From assembly GCA_964470555.1 (NCBI GenBank), contig CAYYDG010000019.1, forward strand, positions 53,851-117,850: 64,000 nt of DNA, read 5' to 3'. The stretch comes from RBC074 sp964470555. GTDB taxonomy: Bacteria > Acidobacteriota > Blastocatellia > RBC074. This document shows, in pieces, positions 9,264 to 18,683 of the stretch (position 1 is its first letter; every line of letters starts with the position of its first letter). The notes under the pieces were generated by a model. It saw nothing but the letters and a program-made list of their open reading frames with translations, had not been told where the DNA came from and ran no database searches. The translations under genes and the position numbers were made by a program.

Positions 9264-10693
9264 GCATCTTTTCGCGGCGTGATTTCCTCTTTGCTTCCGC
9301 AACTGCTTCGACAAGTCTGGTTTTCAATGTTCGAGCGAATTCAGGCCAATCAACAGATGTCAAAGTCGAAGAACTCGACTTTGAATATGAAGAGCATTTG
9401 TATCGCACTCCCTACAAATTCGGCGGGGTTCCTGTTGATCGCGCGACGATCATCAACGTCAATGTCACGGTCAAATCCCGCAGCGGCAAAACGGCAAAAG
9501 GATTTGGCTCTATGCCGTTGGGCAACGTCTGGTCGTTTCCTTCGCGCGAAATGTCGCCTGCGACAACGCTCGGCGCAATGAAATCACTAGCTGAGCGCAT
9601 CGCTAAAATCACGCGAAGCTACAACGAATTCGGCCATCCGATTGACATCAACTTTGCGGTCGAACCGGATTATCTGAAAGCCGCCGCTGAAGTCTCGAAA
9701 GAATTGAATCTGGCAGCGCCGATTCCGAAACTCTGTACTTTGGTGACAGGCAGCGCTTTTGACGCCGCCATTCACGATGCGTTTGGAAAATTGCACGGAC
9801 GGAATTGTTATCAAACCTATGGGCGGGATTTGATGACGCACGATCTTTCGCGTTATCTGAGCCAGGATTTCAAAGGCGAATTCCCTGCTCAATACATTCT
9901 GACCAAACCGAAACCGCGCGTGGCCATGTTTCATTCCGTAGGCGGAGCCGACGCCGTTTTGCCGTCCGAGTTGGAAAAACGAATCAACGACGGTCAGCCG
10001 GAAACGCTGGCTGAATGGATCAAGTTCAACGGTCTGACTCACATCAAGATCAAATTGCAGGGCGAAGATTTGCGCTGGGACATAGAACGAACAATCGCCA
10101 TTGATCGCGTGGCATCTGAAACTCGTCCGCAGACCAAATGGCAATACTGTGTGGATTTCAACGAACGCTGCCCCAATGTGGATTACGTGTTGGAATATCT
10201 GCGGAAAGTGAAAGAACAAGCTCCGAAAGGCTTCAATCGAATTTTGTATCTTGAACAACCGACTGCGCGTGACCTGCAAAGCAATCGTCAGAATGTCATG
10301 CATCAGGCCGCAAAGCTTCGCCCGGTAGTGATTGACGAATCGCTGGTTGATCTGGAATCGCTGCTGGTGGCGCGCGAGATGGGTTACACGGGCGTCGCGC
10401 TGAAAGCCTGCAAAGGCCAATCGCACGCGATGCAGATGGCTGCGGCGGCTCAGAAGTACAAAATGTTTTTGTCTGTACAGGATTTGACCTGCCCAGGCGC
10501 CTCGCTGCTTCATTCGGTCGGCATAGCCGCTCGCGTCCCTGGAGTCGCGGGAGTCGAAGCCAACGCTCGTCAATATATGCCGGCGGCAAACAAACCCTGG
10601 GAAAATCGTTTTCCGGGAATTTTCAAAATCACTGACGGCGTTTTCCGAACAGCCAACCTGAATCGTTTGGGCTTGGGCGTCACTCAACCGTGA
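9260..10693 (+). CDS. Enolase-superfamily (muconate-lactonizing-like) enzyme with Tat signal
   Basis: A 477-aa protein. It begins with a canonical Tat motif (FSRRDFLF) and hydrophobic stretch, so export is predicted. The barrel shows the superfamily residues: a KxK pair K263/K265 (IKIKLQG), metal ligands D299 (CVDFNE), E332 (YLEQPT) and D359/E360 (VIDES), and the opposite-face lysine K382 (ALKACKG). This is the muconate lactonizing/dipeptide epimerase-type arrangement rather than the mandelate racemase one. It is longer than the usual 350-400 aa because of the N-terminal addition. Its start overlaps the sugar isomerase stop. The catalysed reaction (epimerisation, dehydration or cycloisomerisation of an acid) cannot be fixed from sequence alone. 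Confidence 0.85.
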   Translation: MSIFSRRDFLFASATASTSLVFNVRANSGQSTDVKVEELDFEYEEHLYRTPYKFGGVPVDRATIINVNVTVKSRSGKTAKGFGSMPLGNVWSFPSREMSPATTLGAMKSLAERIAKITRSYNEFGHPIDINFAVEPDYLKAAAEVSKELNLAAPIPKLCTLVTGSAFDAAIHDAFGKLHGRNCYQTYGRDLMTHDLSRYLSQDFKGEFPAQYILTKPKPRVAMFHSVGGADAVLPSELEKRINDGQPETLAEWIKFNGLTHIKIKLQGEDLRWDIERTIAIDRVASETRPQTKWQYCVDFNERCPNVDYVLEYLRKVKEQAPKGFNRILYLEQPTARDLQSNRQNVMHQAAKLRPVVIDESLVDLESLLVAREMGYTGVALKACKGQSHAMQMAAAAQKYKMFLSVQDLTCPGASLLHSVGIAARVPGVAGVEANARQYMPAANKPWENRFPGIFKITDGVFRTANLNRLGLGVTQP

Positions 10694-10699
10694 ACCGTA

Positions 10700-12265
10700 T
10701 CAAATCCATTTCATCGAAATCAGCAAAGTCAAAACCGCCAGACCGACAAAATAACAACCCGCAAGCGCCAATCCAATTCGCATCACCCATCCCGGTTTGA
10801 TCCGGTCAGGCAATAGAGCCAGGTTCACGTATAGCGCGTGAAAACAACTGACACCGAGCGCCAGGCTGCCTACGTTGCTGTACACCACAATCAACCACCG
10901 TGGACTGGCGACTGAAAGAAAGATCACCGCAACCACGAAATACGCGACCAGAATGCCGAAATACAACTGGCCGATTTTGCCTGGGTCAATACTTCGCATC
11001 CATTTGGTGGACGACCATCCGACATCCACCCAACGGCGCATGAAGCCGTCGGCGTTCGTCGTCGAATTCGGCAGCAAGGCCAGGAAACCGCAGAGCAAAA
11101 TCATGTACCAGCAAAACGCGCCCAGCGCGCCACCCACACGATTCATCACACCGTCGGCAGTCATTCCTGCCAGCACCCAGTTGTTGGCGACGGTTCCGCG
11201 CGGCAGAAATTCAACGGACAACATTCCCGGCAAAGCCAGACCGATGAATGCCGCGGGCATCCACAAAGCCAGTTGATCACGGCGAATGTGCTTCATCCAG
11301 CGCCGCCAGCGCGGCATTGATTCGTCATTGACTTCAAAGACCATTCCCGAATGCGATAACTGCAAATCGCGCCCGCCGATGATGCTGGGAATCGCGCCGA
11401 CTTTCGCGCCCATTCCCCACCCTTGATCGCGCGTGTAATTGCTGATCGAAGTTTGCGCCATCCCGCCTACGCCAGCGATAGCGGCAAAGGAAGTCAGCAA
11501 CGGCAAGGCTTCAGGATCGAGCTTCGGCCAGCCTTCGCCGCGCCACAAAGCCGTGAAAATGTTTTTGACGCCTGTGCCGTCAACAGCATCCGGCGATGGC
11601 ACGTTGCCGAATTTGAAAAAGCCCGTGAACAATTCAATCCAGGTTTGCGCCGATGTGAAAAAGACGCCCAGAAAGACCAGAAAGCCGAGCACGACGACTA
11701 TCTTCACCGTGACGATGGCCTTCAGCGAATTGTAAATCTTGCCGCCGAACAACAGCGGGATCAGCGACACGACCAGCATCACATAAGTCAGCCAATTCAA
11801 CATCGAAGCATCAGACACATCCAACGGGTTTGGAATTCGCCCCAACCAGACTGCCGCGACGGTCGTTGCCACGTTTTGAATCTGATAAGGCAACAGCGCG
11901 CCAATGTCCAACAGCAGGTAAAACCACAACCAGAAAGCCGGGCCAGGCAAAGTGCGAAACTTGCCATTCATGATCGGTTCGCCGCAATACAGCGTGTAGC
12001 GGCTGATTTCGATGTTGTAAAACACTTGCGAGATGATGCTCAGGGTCGTGACCCACAACAACGCGCCGCCGAATCGAGCCGTCACCGCCGGCCCCAGCAA
12101 CCATTCGCCAGCGCCAATCGAAGCGCCAGACATCAACAATCCGGGGCCAAGCAAAGCCGCCCAGTTTTTCATTGTGAAGCGCGGAGCGTCGTCCAGTTCA
12201 CCGCTGTTCCAGCGCGGCATCTCCCTTGAGCCGGGCCACGGCGCGACAGAGTTTGTATTTTCCAT
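10700..12265 (-). CDS. Nramp-related permease lacking canonical metal motif
   Basis: About 521 aa from the ATG at 12265; an upstream ATG-equivalent at 12337 would add 24 polar residues. Eleven or so hydrophobic helices are visible. The first helix (LLMSGASIGAGEWLLGP) aligns with the Nramp TM1 region, but the canonical DPGN metal-binding motif is replaced by IGAGE. TM6 has GMAQTSISN in place of the MPH motif. These changes suggest that it transports something other than Mn2+ or Fe2+, as in distant Nramp-related groups. It converges on the enolase-superfamily gene (6-bp gap) and diverges from the galactonate-dehydratase-like gene. A role in importing the substrate of those enzymes is plausible but inferred. 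Confidence 0.8.
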   Translation of the reverse strand: MENTNSVAPWPGSREMPRWNSGELDDAPRFTMKNWAALLGPGLLMSGASIGAGEWLLGPAVTARFGGALLWVTTLSIISQVFYNIEISRYTLYCGEPIMNGKFRTLPGPAFWLWFYLLLDIGALLPYQIQNVATTVAAVWLGRIPNPLDVSDASMLNWLTYVMLVVSLIPLLFGGKIYNSLKAIVTVKIVVVLGFLVFLGVFFTSAQTWIELFTGFFKFGNVPSPDAVDGTGVKNIFTALWRGEGWPKLDPEALPLLTSFAAIAGVGGMAQTSISNYTRDQGWGMGAKVGAIPSIIGGRDLQLSHSGMVFEVNDESMPRWRRWMKHIRRDQLALWMPAAFIGLALPGMLSVEFLPRGTVANNWVLAGMTADGVMNRVGGALGAFCWYMILLCGFLALLPNSTTNADGFMRRWVDVGWSSTKWMRSIDPGKIGQLYFGILVAYFVVAVIFLSVASPRWLIVVYSNVGSLALGVSCFHALYVNLALLPDRIKPGWVMRIGLALAGCYFVGLAVLTLLISMKWI

Positions 12266-12460
12266 GTTGTCTTTCGTTTGAATTGAAATGTCGTTGGCCG
12301 ACGGCGATGAAACCGCCGTCAATGAATCGGCGGCCATTGTAAAGACTTCTCAGCCAAAGTCACGGCGCGAAGCGATTTTCTTCTCAACGATCATTTGCTC
12401 TGTTAGATTCCACACGGCTGTTCAACCCAAAAACCAACCCACAATTCAAAGGAGATTCCA

Positions 12461-13750
12461 GTGAACGACAAATCGTCTCAACAACCTTCGCGCAGAGATA
12501 TGCTGAAAACCACTGTCGCATCCGTCGCCGGAATAACCGCAGCGACGACTTCGACTGAAGCTGCGGAACCATTGCCAGCGCCTGAACCGATTACAGCCAT
12601 CGAACCAATTCAACAACCACGACCAACCATACGCGAGTCAGTGAAAATCACGCGGCTGGAAACATTTTTGGTCAAACCTCGCTGGCTGTTTTTGAAGGTT
12701 CACACCAACGCAGGAGTTTATGGACTTGGCGAACCAATTACCGAAGGGCGCGCGCTGACCTGCCAGACGGCGATCAAGGAAATGGAATCGTACCTGATAG
12801 GCAAGGACCCGCGCGCCGTCGCTCATCATTGGCAGGCGATTTACCGCCACGCTTTTTACAGAGGCGGTCCGATTCTGACCAGCGCGCTTTCAGGCATTGA
12901 CCAGGCGCTTTGGGACATCAAAGGAAAATTGCTCGGCGTTCCGGTTTATGAACTGCTGGGCGGGCCGACTCGGCAACGCATTCGCGTGTATTCGCACGCT
13001 CGCACAGTCGAGCAAATCAAAGCCGCCAAAGCGCAAGGTTTCACGGCGTTCAAAACCGGCCCGGCCAGATTGAACAATCGCTTTTCGCGCCCTGTGGACA
13101 ATCGAGCTTACGTCGAAAACGTCGAAAAGCATTTTGCCGAACTGAAAGAAGCCGTCGGCAAAGACGGCGACCTGGGTATAGATTTTCATGGCGCGATTCA
13201 ACCCGGCACAGCCAAATTGTTGATGAAAGCGCTGGATCAATATCAACCATATTTTTACGAAGAGATCATCAACTGCCAGAACGTTGATGTGATGGCTGAA
13301 CTGGCGAAACAGACGCATATTCCGATTGCCACCGGCGAACGTATTTTCACCAAGTGGGGCTTCCGCGAAATTCTGGAAAAGCACGCGGCGATAATTTTGC
13401 AACCCGATTTGTGCCACGCCGGAGGCATCACCGAAGTTCGCTTGATCGCCGGAATGGCCGAAGCCTATTACGCGACGATTGCGCCGCATAATCCGCTGGG
13501 ACCAATTTCGCTGGCAGCGGGTTTGCAAATCGCCGCGTCAATTCCGAACTTTTTATGCCAGGAGCAAGTCAGTCTCGGCGAAGGCTACATCAAAAATCCG
13601 TTCAAGGTTCGTGACGGATACGTTGATTTGCCGACCGGTCCAGGCTTGGGAATCGAACTCGATGAAGAAGCGATGAAAGACAAGATCGGCCACGACTGGA
13701 AAAATCAGGAAAGCTACGATGCGGATGATGGCTCGGTGGTGGACTGGTAG
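12461..13750 (+). CDS. Galactonate dehydratase-like enolase-superfamily enzyme (Tat exported)
   Basis: A 429-aa protein. The start is GTG at 12461, with an SD aaaggaga at 12448-12455. A Tat motif (SRRDMLK, R11-R12) and an Ala/Pro-rich linker precede the barrel. The barrel closely follows D-galactonate dehydratase DgoD throughout (for example FYRGGPIL, GIDQALWDIKGK, LQPDLCHAGGITE). Catalytic residues are present: D241 and H243 (DFHG), E267 (YEEI), E293 (GER) and H343 (APHNPLGP). The EEP motif of DgoD reads EEI here. Galactonate dehydratase removes water from D-galactonate to give 2-keto-3-deoxygalactonate, normally in the cytoplasm, so the Tat signal is unusual. The substrate could be another sugar acid. 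Confidence 0.88.
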   Translation: MNDKSSQQPSRRDMLKTTVASVAGITAATTSTEAAEPLPAPEPITAIEPIQQPRPTIRESVKITRLETFLVKPRWLFLKVHTNAGVYGLGEPITEGRALTCQTAIKEMESYLIGKDPRAVAHHWQAIYRHAFYRGGPILTSALSGIDQALWDIKGKLLGVPVYELLGGPTRQRIRVYSHARTVEQIKAAKAQGFTAFKTGPARLNNRFSRPVDNRAYVENVEKHFAELKEAVGKDGDLGIDFHGAIQPGTAKLLMKALDQYQPYFYEEIINCQNVDVMAELAKQTHIPIATGERIFTKWGFREILEKHAAIILQPDLCHAGGITEVRLIAGMAEAYYATIAPHNPLGPISLAAGLQIAASIPNFLCQEQVSLGEGYIKNPFKVRDGYVDLPTGPGLGIELDEEAMKDKIGHDWKNQESYDADDGSVVDW

Positions 13751-13763
13751 GTGAAAGCTTTTT

Positions 13764-13814
13764 GCTGCTTAAAGCAGGCAGGAGCGCAGGCGGTTCGTCG
13801 GTTTTGCGCTCCTG
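13764..13814. terminator. Two adjacent hairpins between convergent genes
   Basis: A small palindrome ctgctt/aagcag (13764-13776) is followed by perfect 10-bp arms caggagcgca (13779-13788) and tgcgctcctg (13805-13814). They sit between the converging dehydratase and Uma2 genes. Neither has a T-run; a bidirectional terminator is the likeliest reading. Confidence 0.4.
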
Positions 13815-13820
13815 ATCGGT

Positions 13821-14489
13821 TTAGGGAGTCTTGTGATAATTTTGCCGAAGCCATTCTCGGAACGCTGGCGCCGCGATCCATTCGCCTTGTTTCAATCCCT
13901 GCTCCAAAAAAGTCGAAAGCGTTTGTGAAGTGAGTCCCGGCAAAACTGAACTGGTTTCGGATTCTTCGTAGCGATTACCAGCCAAAACGAAAATCTGCAC
14001 TCTGGATTCGACGATCCGCCAAATTTCCTGCACGCTCAATCCGACATAAATCGGGAATTTATCCAGGGAGGCATTCGTATTATCTACTTCGACAACGATG
14101 TCTGGCGGCGGATCAGTCGTCAGATCAATTTGAGTTTTATTCAGAAACTGTCCTGCATTATGGATGTAAAAGCTGTCATCAGGCTCGGCCCCTTTGGCGT
14201 TTTTTTCCAGCTTCAATGTTGAAGAACCGAATGAGATGACAGGAATCTTCAATTCTTCGCTCAACGCGCCAACCAATCGGTTGACGATGACTTTCGGTCG
14301 TTCGTGATCTGGCAAAGGCGGCACAATCCACATCCTTCCCTGGTCATAAAACACTCGCACCGCAGACTGCGGGCCCAGGTCTTCCAAAAACTGTTCGTAA
14401 TCTCTCCACGACTCTTCACGAACCAGCATTTCCACGCGGTCCGGCAAAATCGGCAGAGCTTTCATAATCTGACTTGCAGTTACGGCCAT
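13821..14489 (-). CDS. Uma2-family (DUF820) restriction-endonuclease-like protein
   Basis: A 222-aa protein. It has the PD-(D/E)xK-like pattern of Uma2/DUF820 proteins: an acidic residue in AEPDDSFYI, then PPDIVVEVDNTN, where the D and E would bind metal, and a downstream charged segment LDKFPIYVGLSVQEIW. The family is very numerous in cyanobacteria and occurs in other phyla; its biological role is not settled, although a nuclease fold is accepted. The gene stands alone, downstream of the elongation factor G gene on the same strand and separated from it by a hairpin at 14518-14550. Length is typical (about 190-230 aa). Confidence 0.8.
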   Translation of the reverse strand: MAVTASQIMKALPILPDRVEMLVREESWRDYEQFLEDLGPQSAVRVFYDQGRMWIVPPLPDHERPKVIVNRLVGALSEELKIPVISFGSSTLKLEKNAKGAEPDDSFYIHNAGQFLNKTQIDLTTDPPPDIVVEVDNTNASLDKFPIYVGLSVQEIWRIVESRVQIFVLAGNRYEESETSSVLPGLTSQTLSTFLEQGLKQGEWIAAPAFREWLRQNYHKTP

Positions 14490-14517
14490 CGAATTTGCCT
14501 TTCATTCCTCAAGAGGT

Positions 14518-14550
14518 TGGGCGCAACTGTAACAATCACAGTCGCGCCCA
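14518..14550 (-). terminator. Hairpin after elongation factor G gene
   Basis: The arms tgggcgcaactgt (14518-14530) and acagtcgcgccca (14538-14550) form a 13-bp stem with one mismatch and a 7-nt loop, starting 22 bp beyond the stop codon of the minus-strand gene. No T-run follows on that strand. Confidence 0.5.
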
Positions 14551-14571
14551 GCAAACATTGCACATCGAGGC

Positions 14572-16677
14572 TTAATCCTCTTCTTCTTTCCTCACACGCC
14601 CAGCGGCCACCGCTTCCTGCACGATCTTTTGTGAGATGTGCGCGGGAGCTTCGTCGTAATGAGAAAACTCCATGTGATACGAACCGCGCGCGCTGGTGAT
14701 CGAATTCAGCGTTTGCGGATAGGTCAACATTTCGGACATCGGAACTTCGGCTTTGATGATCTGATTGTTGCCTTTGGTATCCATGCCCTGGATGCGGCCA
14801 CGACGAGAATTCAGGTCACCCATGATGTCTCCGGCGCATTCCTGCGGAACGACGACCTCGACCTTCATGACCGGCTCGAGCAAAGTCGGACGCGCTTTTT
14901 CGATCATTGCCTTGAAGGCTTTGCGACCAGCCATCTGAAATGACAGATCGTCCGAATCCACAGTGTGATAAGACCCGTCAATCAGTTCAACGCGGAAATC
15001 CACCATCGGATACCCGGCCAAGGCTCCACGCACAGCAGAATCCCTGATTCCCTTTTCCACCGCCGGGCGATAGTTCTGCGGAATCGCTCCGCCGAAGATT
15101 TTGTCCACAAACTCGAACCCACCGCCGCGCGCCAAAGGTTCGAAGATGCACTTGCAATCGCCGAACTGGCCTCGCCCACCGGTCTGTTTCTTATGGCGTC
15201 CCTGGACTTCGACGCGAGCCTTGATCGTTTCGCGGTAAGGAACTTTCGGCTGATGCAACGTGACTTCGACGTGATAACGGTTCTTGAGTTTTGCCACCAC
15301 GGTTTCGATGTGTTGCTGACTGCTGCCGCCAAGTTCGAATTCCTTGGTTTCGGCGTTGCGCGTGTAATGCAACAGCGGGTCTTCTTCCACCAGTTTATGA
15401 ATCGCACCGGACAACTTGTCTTCGTCAGCGCGGGATTTCGGTTCGATGGCGAAATGAATGGCGGCTTCGGGAAACTTGACCGTATCGTAAAAGATCGGCG
15501 AAGCCTTGTCGGCCAGCGTGTCTCCGGTCGAAGTGTCTTTCAACTTGGTGACGGCGACGATGTCACCGGCGTGGGCTTCCGTGATTTTTTCCAGCGCCTT
15601 GCCTTGCATGACGTGCAATGGGCCAAGTCGTTCCGCTGAACTCTTGCTGATGTTTTGCAACGTCGCATCGGATTTCACCACGCCAGACCAGATTTTCATG
15701 AGCGTGATTTTGCCGAAATTTTCGACCACCGTGCGAAAGACATAAGCTGCCGGAAATTCGCTGTCGCCCACGTTTCGCACCACGTCGTCTGAAGCCGGAT
15801 CAACACCGGCGTGCGCCTTGACTCCGCCCAAATCAGCCGGGTTTGGCGCGTAATCCACAATCGCATCCAGCAAAGTCGAAATGCCGATCATACTGGCTGA
15901 CGACACGGCAAACACCGGCGTCAGGTTTTTGTTGATGATCGCCTTTCTCAATCCATTCAGAAATTCTTCGTCGGTCAGCGTGCCAGCGTCGAAGAAATGT
16001 TCCATCAACGTGTCGTCCGATTCGGCGACGGCTTCGATCAATCGTTCGTGCGTTTCGTCAATGTATCCACGCCCATCATCAGGAATCGGAATTTCCCTGG
16101 GCTTGCCGTTCGCATCGAACTCGTAAGCTTTCATGTGAATGACATCCACCACGCCGCGGAAATTTTTCTCCGTGCCAATCGGCAACGTCAACGGAATGCA
16201 ACTGTTGCCAAACGTTTCGCGCAAAGCGTTGTAAACTGCGCCGAAATCCGCGCGCTCCTTATCCAGTTTGTTCACCACAATGAAACGCGGACGCGGGCGA
16301 TTGAGTTCGTCGGCATATTCCCACGCTTTCTCGGTCTGCACGCCGATGCCGGTGACGCCGTCAATGACAAACAGCGCGGTTTCGCAAACCCTGAGCGCCG
16401 GTTTGGCATGCGCAATGAATGCAGCGTATCCAGGCGAATCAACCATATTGATTTTTGCGCCTTTGTGTTCGACGTAAGCGGTGGAAATGTTAAGGCTGAT
16501 TTTGCGGGCAATTTCTTCTTCGTCGTAATCGGTGGTAGTGGTTCCATCATCAACTTTTCCCAGGCGGTTGGTCGCGCCGGTCGCAAATAGCATTGCGGCG
16601 ACGAGGGAAGTTTTCCCAGCGTCGCCGTGACCTACAATGCCCAGGTTTCTGATCTCCTGTGTCGAATAGACTTTCAT
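14572..16677 (-). CDS. fusA2: Elongation factor G, FusA2-type paralogue
   Basis: About 701 aa, full length for EF-G. GTPase motifs are clear: P-loop GHGDAGKT, switch-region DSPGY, and NKLD. Domains II-V follow, including the ribosome-contacting C-terminal segment with RRGRIQGMD. The GHGDAGKTSL P-loop and the overall character match the second-type EF-G (FusA2-like) rather than the str-operon copy, and no rpsL/rpsG/tuf genes are near. Two ATGs lie six bases apart. The SD aggag (16686-16690) is only 2 nt from the first (16683) but 8 nt from the second (16677), so I chose the second. Its role may be conditional translocation or ribosome rescue; that is inference from the family. Confidence 0.9.
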   Translation of the reverse strand: MKVYSTQEIRNLGIVGHGDAGKTSLVAAMLFATGATNRLGKVDDGTTTTDYDEEEIARKISLNISTAYVEHKGAKINMVDSPGYAAFIAHAKPALRVCETALFVIDGVTGIGVQTEKAWEYADELNRPRPRFIVVNKLDKERADFGAVYNALRETFGNSCIPLTLPIGTEKNFRGVVDVIHMKAYEFDANGKPREIPIPDDGRGYIDETHERLIEAVAESDDTLMEHFFDAGTLTDEEFLNGLRKAIINKNLTPVFAVSSASMIGISTLLDAIVDYAPNPADLGGVKAHAGVDPASDDVVRNVGDSEFPAAYVFRTVVENFGKITLMKIWSGVVKSDATLQNISKSSAERLGPLHVMQGKALEKITEAHAGDIVAVTKLKDTSTGDTLADKASPIFYDTVKFPEAAIHFAIEPKSRADEDKLSGAIHKLVEEDPLLHYTRNAETKEFELGGSSQQHIETVVAKLKNRYHVEVTLHQPKVPYRETIKARVEVQGRHKKQTGGRGQFGDCKCIFEPLARGGGFEFVDKIFGGAIPQNYRPAVEKGIRDSAVRGALAGYPMVDFRVELIDGSYHTVDSDDLSFQMAGRKAFKAMIEKARPTLLEPVMKVEVVVPQECAGDIMGDLNSRRGRIQGMDTKGNNQIIKAEVPMSEMLTYPQTLNSITSARGSYHMEFSHYDEAPAHISQKIVQEAVAAGRVRKEEED

Positions 16678-16983
16678 GGACATGTCTCCTTTGGAAAGAT
16701 GGACTCAAGTTGCGAGTTCAAGTTGTAGATAGGAAGCGTTCGTGGCGATGAACGCTTGTTGATTCGGGCGCATACTAAATCAAATTTTTTGGGATTGAAA
16801 CAGATCGAAATCGCCTGAAACTTTTTTGAAACTGAGAGAGTCTTTCAACGTCTTAACCGCCGCGATCAGTCATCGCATCTCAAACAATCAATTCAGATTT
16901 TGACAAAGACAAACCTGGCGAAAGATGAAACCGGAACATCACGGAATCACTATTCGCCGCTTTCCATTCAAGGAGTGAAAATC

Positions 16984-17226
16984 ATGTTTAGCCCAAATCA
17001 AATCATTGCCTGTGTCGTGCGCCAGTACGGCACAGGTCTGTATCGAAGCTGTGTCAGCCTGAACAAAGGCAGCACGATTTGTCTGAGCACCCACGACGAC
17101 GAACAAAGCGCTTCAGACACCATCAATCAGTTTTGGGAGGCTTGCAAAAAAGGCGAAATCAAACAGCCTGAAGATGTGCCGCTCTTCCTGAAATCTCTAC
17201 GAGGCGATCTTGCTCTGGCAACTTGA
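16984..17226 (+). CDS. Small hypothetical protein (80 aa)
   Basis: An 80-aa soluble protein of unknown family. The start at 16984 is set by an SD aaggag about 8 nt upstream; the frame stays open further upstream without a better site. It has two Cys residues near the N-terminal third (IIACVVRQYG, YRSCVSLNKG) and a C-terminal helical part (DTINQFWEACKKGEI). It is divergent from the elongation factor G gene across about 300 bp in which I see no other gene. A strong hairpin follows it at 17233-17277. Confidence 0.6.
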   Translation: MFSPNQIIACVVRQYGTGLYRSCVSLNKGSTICLSTHDDEQSASDTINQFWEACKKGEIKQPEDVPLFLKSLRGDLALAT

Positions 17227-17232
17227 CCGTCC

Positions 17233-17277
17233 TGGTCAACGCCTTCGGCATTCAATCATTGTTGAAGGCGTTGACCA
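17233..17277 (+). terminator. 14-bp perfect hairpin after 80-aa gene
   Basis: The arms tggtcaacgccttc (17233-17246) and gaaggcgttgacca (17264-17277) pair perfectly across a 17-nt loop, 7 bp after the stop codon. No T-run follows. The remaining 17278-17607 has no gene or element that I can identify. Confidence 0.6.
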
Positions 17278-17607
17278 TTCCGCAAAAAATCCGGTTTTAA
17301 TCATCCGCACAAATCCGAAAGTTTCTCTGGATCGTAAGCAACGAAGAATGATCTCAAGTGCCTCGCAGAGTGAATTTGCCCTTTTCGTAATTTAGCCTTG
17401 AAGCTCAAGGTCGCAGGTTGATTGATGACCTGTCTACATAGTGTGACCTTTCTTCTCTCACCAAAGAACACGCTTCCCCCGCCGTCTTTGACGCATCCCA
17501 TTTAACCTCAACTTTTTTTGACCGGCAGGATTCCTCCAGCCGCTGGCCATATTGCGTCTTTTTGCCCATGCAAGTGGGCGCACCTCGAATTTGGAGAACT
17601 TACAGTT

Positions 17608-18651
17608 ATGAGAAATCCGCACACAAAAAAATCGTTTACCTTTTTGACAATGATTACTTTGGCTTTGTTTCTTTCGCTGACTTTCGGGGATTCAGAAATC
17701 CAATTGGCGGAGCTTCAACTTTCCAATACCAACAACACCGTGGCTGCTGCCAGTGTTATGCAAAACACAGGCGTCACCTTGCCCAGAACGAACATTTACG
17801 TCCTGAATTCTGACAACACAATTTTTATCCTTACGCCGGGAACGCTGAATTTTCGCCAACTGGTGCGCGTCAGTCAGGTCAGAGGCAATTTGATCGGAAT
17901 TGATTTTCGCCCAGCAGACGCAACCGGCAACACCGTCTACGGCCTGACGGACACCGGCAATTTGTACACCATCAATTTGACGCCTCCGAATCTGGGAGCG
18001 GCAACGTTGGTCAGCACATTGACCACGCGCTTTGCGGGCGGGTTCCAATCCCTGATGGATTTCAATCCGGTCGTCAACGCGCTGCGTTTGATTGGCAGCA
18101 ACGATCAAAACTTTGCGCTGGTCAATTCAGGCGGCAATTTGAACGTCACGGCGGCGCAAACTCCCATGACTTACGCCGCTGGCGATGCGAATGCCGGAGT
18201 AGACCCAAGCGTTTCGGCTGGCGCTTACACCAATAACGTTGTCGGCGCGCCGAACACTTTGTTTTACGGCATTGATTACGATTTGGACACATTTGTCACC
18301 ATCGCCACCGTCAACGCCACCGGCAGTTCAAATACCGGCGGCGGCCAACTGAAAACCATTGGTCCCATCGTGGACTCCAGCGGCAGGCGGATCAATTTTT
18401 CGCCAACCGCCGACTTGGACATTTACACGGATTCCAACGGTGTAAATTCACTGGTTGGAGTCAACGGAAGAATGTTGTTCACGCTCGATCTCGCCCAGAT
18501 CAACCCTTCGCTGGCGTTGGGCGCAACACAAAACATCGTCGTCAAAACAATCTTGCTGGATGAGTTGAAAAACTCCATTGATATTGCGCTCTCGACTGTT
18601 CCGCCAGCGGTCGTGCGAAAAGGGATTTTCTCTTTTGACAACAGGCGCTAA
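17608..18651 (+). CDS. DUF4394-domain secreted protein
   Basis: About 347 aa from the ATG at 17608, which has ggag 11 nt upstream; the frame is open to 17518 but that segment does not look coding. A signal peptide-like N-terminus (KKSFTFLTMITLALFLSL) is followed by a repetitive beta-propeller-like body. The body has the DUF4394 signature phrases NIYVLNSDNTIF, GIDFRPA, VYGLTDTGNLYTI and FNPVVNALRLIG. The family is exported and of unknown function. It converges on the response regulator gene with a 32-bp gap. Confidence 0.85.
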   Translation: MRNPHTKKSFTFLTMITLALFLSLTFGDSEIQLAELQLSNTNNTVAAASVMQNTGVTLPRTNIYVLNSDNTIFILTPGTLNFRQLVRVSQVRGNLIGIDFRPADATGNTVYGLTDTGNLYTINLTPPNLGAATLVSTLTTRFAGGFQSLMDFNPVVNALRLIGSNDQNFALVNSGGNLNVTAAQTPMTYAAGDANAGVDPSVSAGAYTNNVVGAPNTLFYGIDYDLDTFVTIATVNATGSSNTGGGQLKTIGPIVDSSGRRINFSPTADLDIYTDSNGVNSLVGVNGRMLFTLDLAQINPSLALGATQNIVVKTILLDELKNSIDIALSTVPPAVVRKGIFSFDNRR

Positions 18652-18683
18652 AAACGTTGAGAGCACAGCTCAGCGGTGAATCG

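Noticed and set aside
9587..10687. 366-aa antisense open frame
   Set aside because: Shadow of the enolase-superfamily gene, which shows all catalytic residues.
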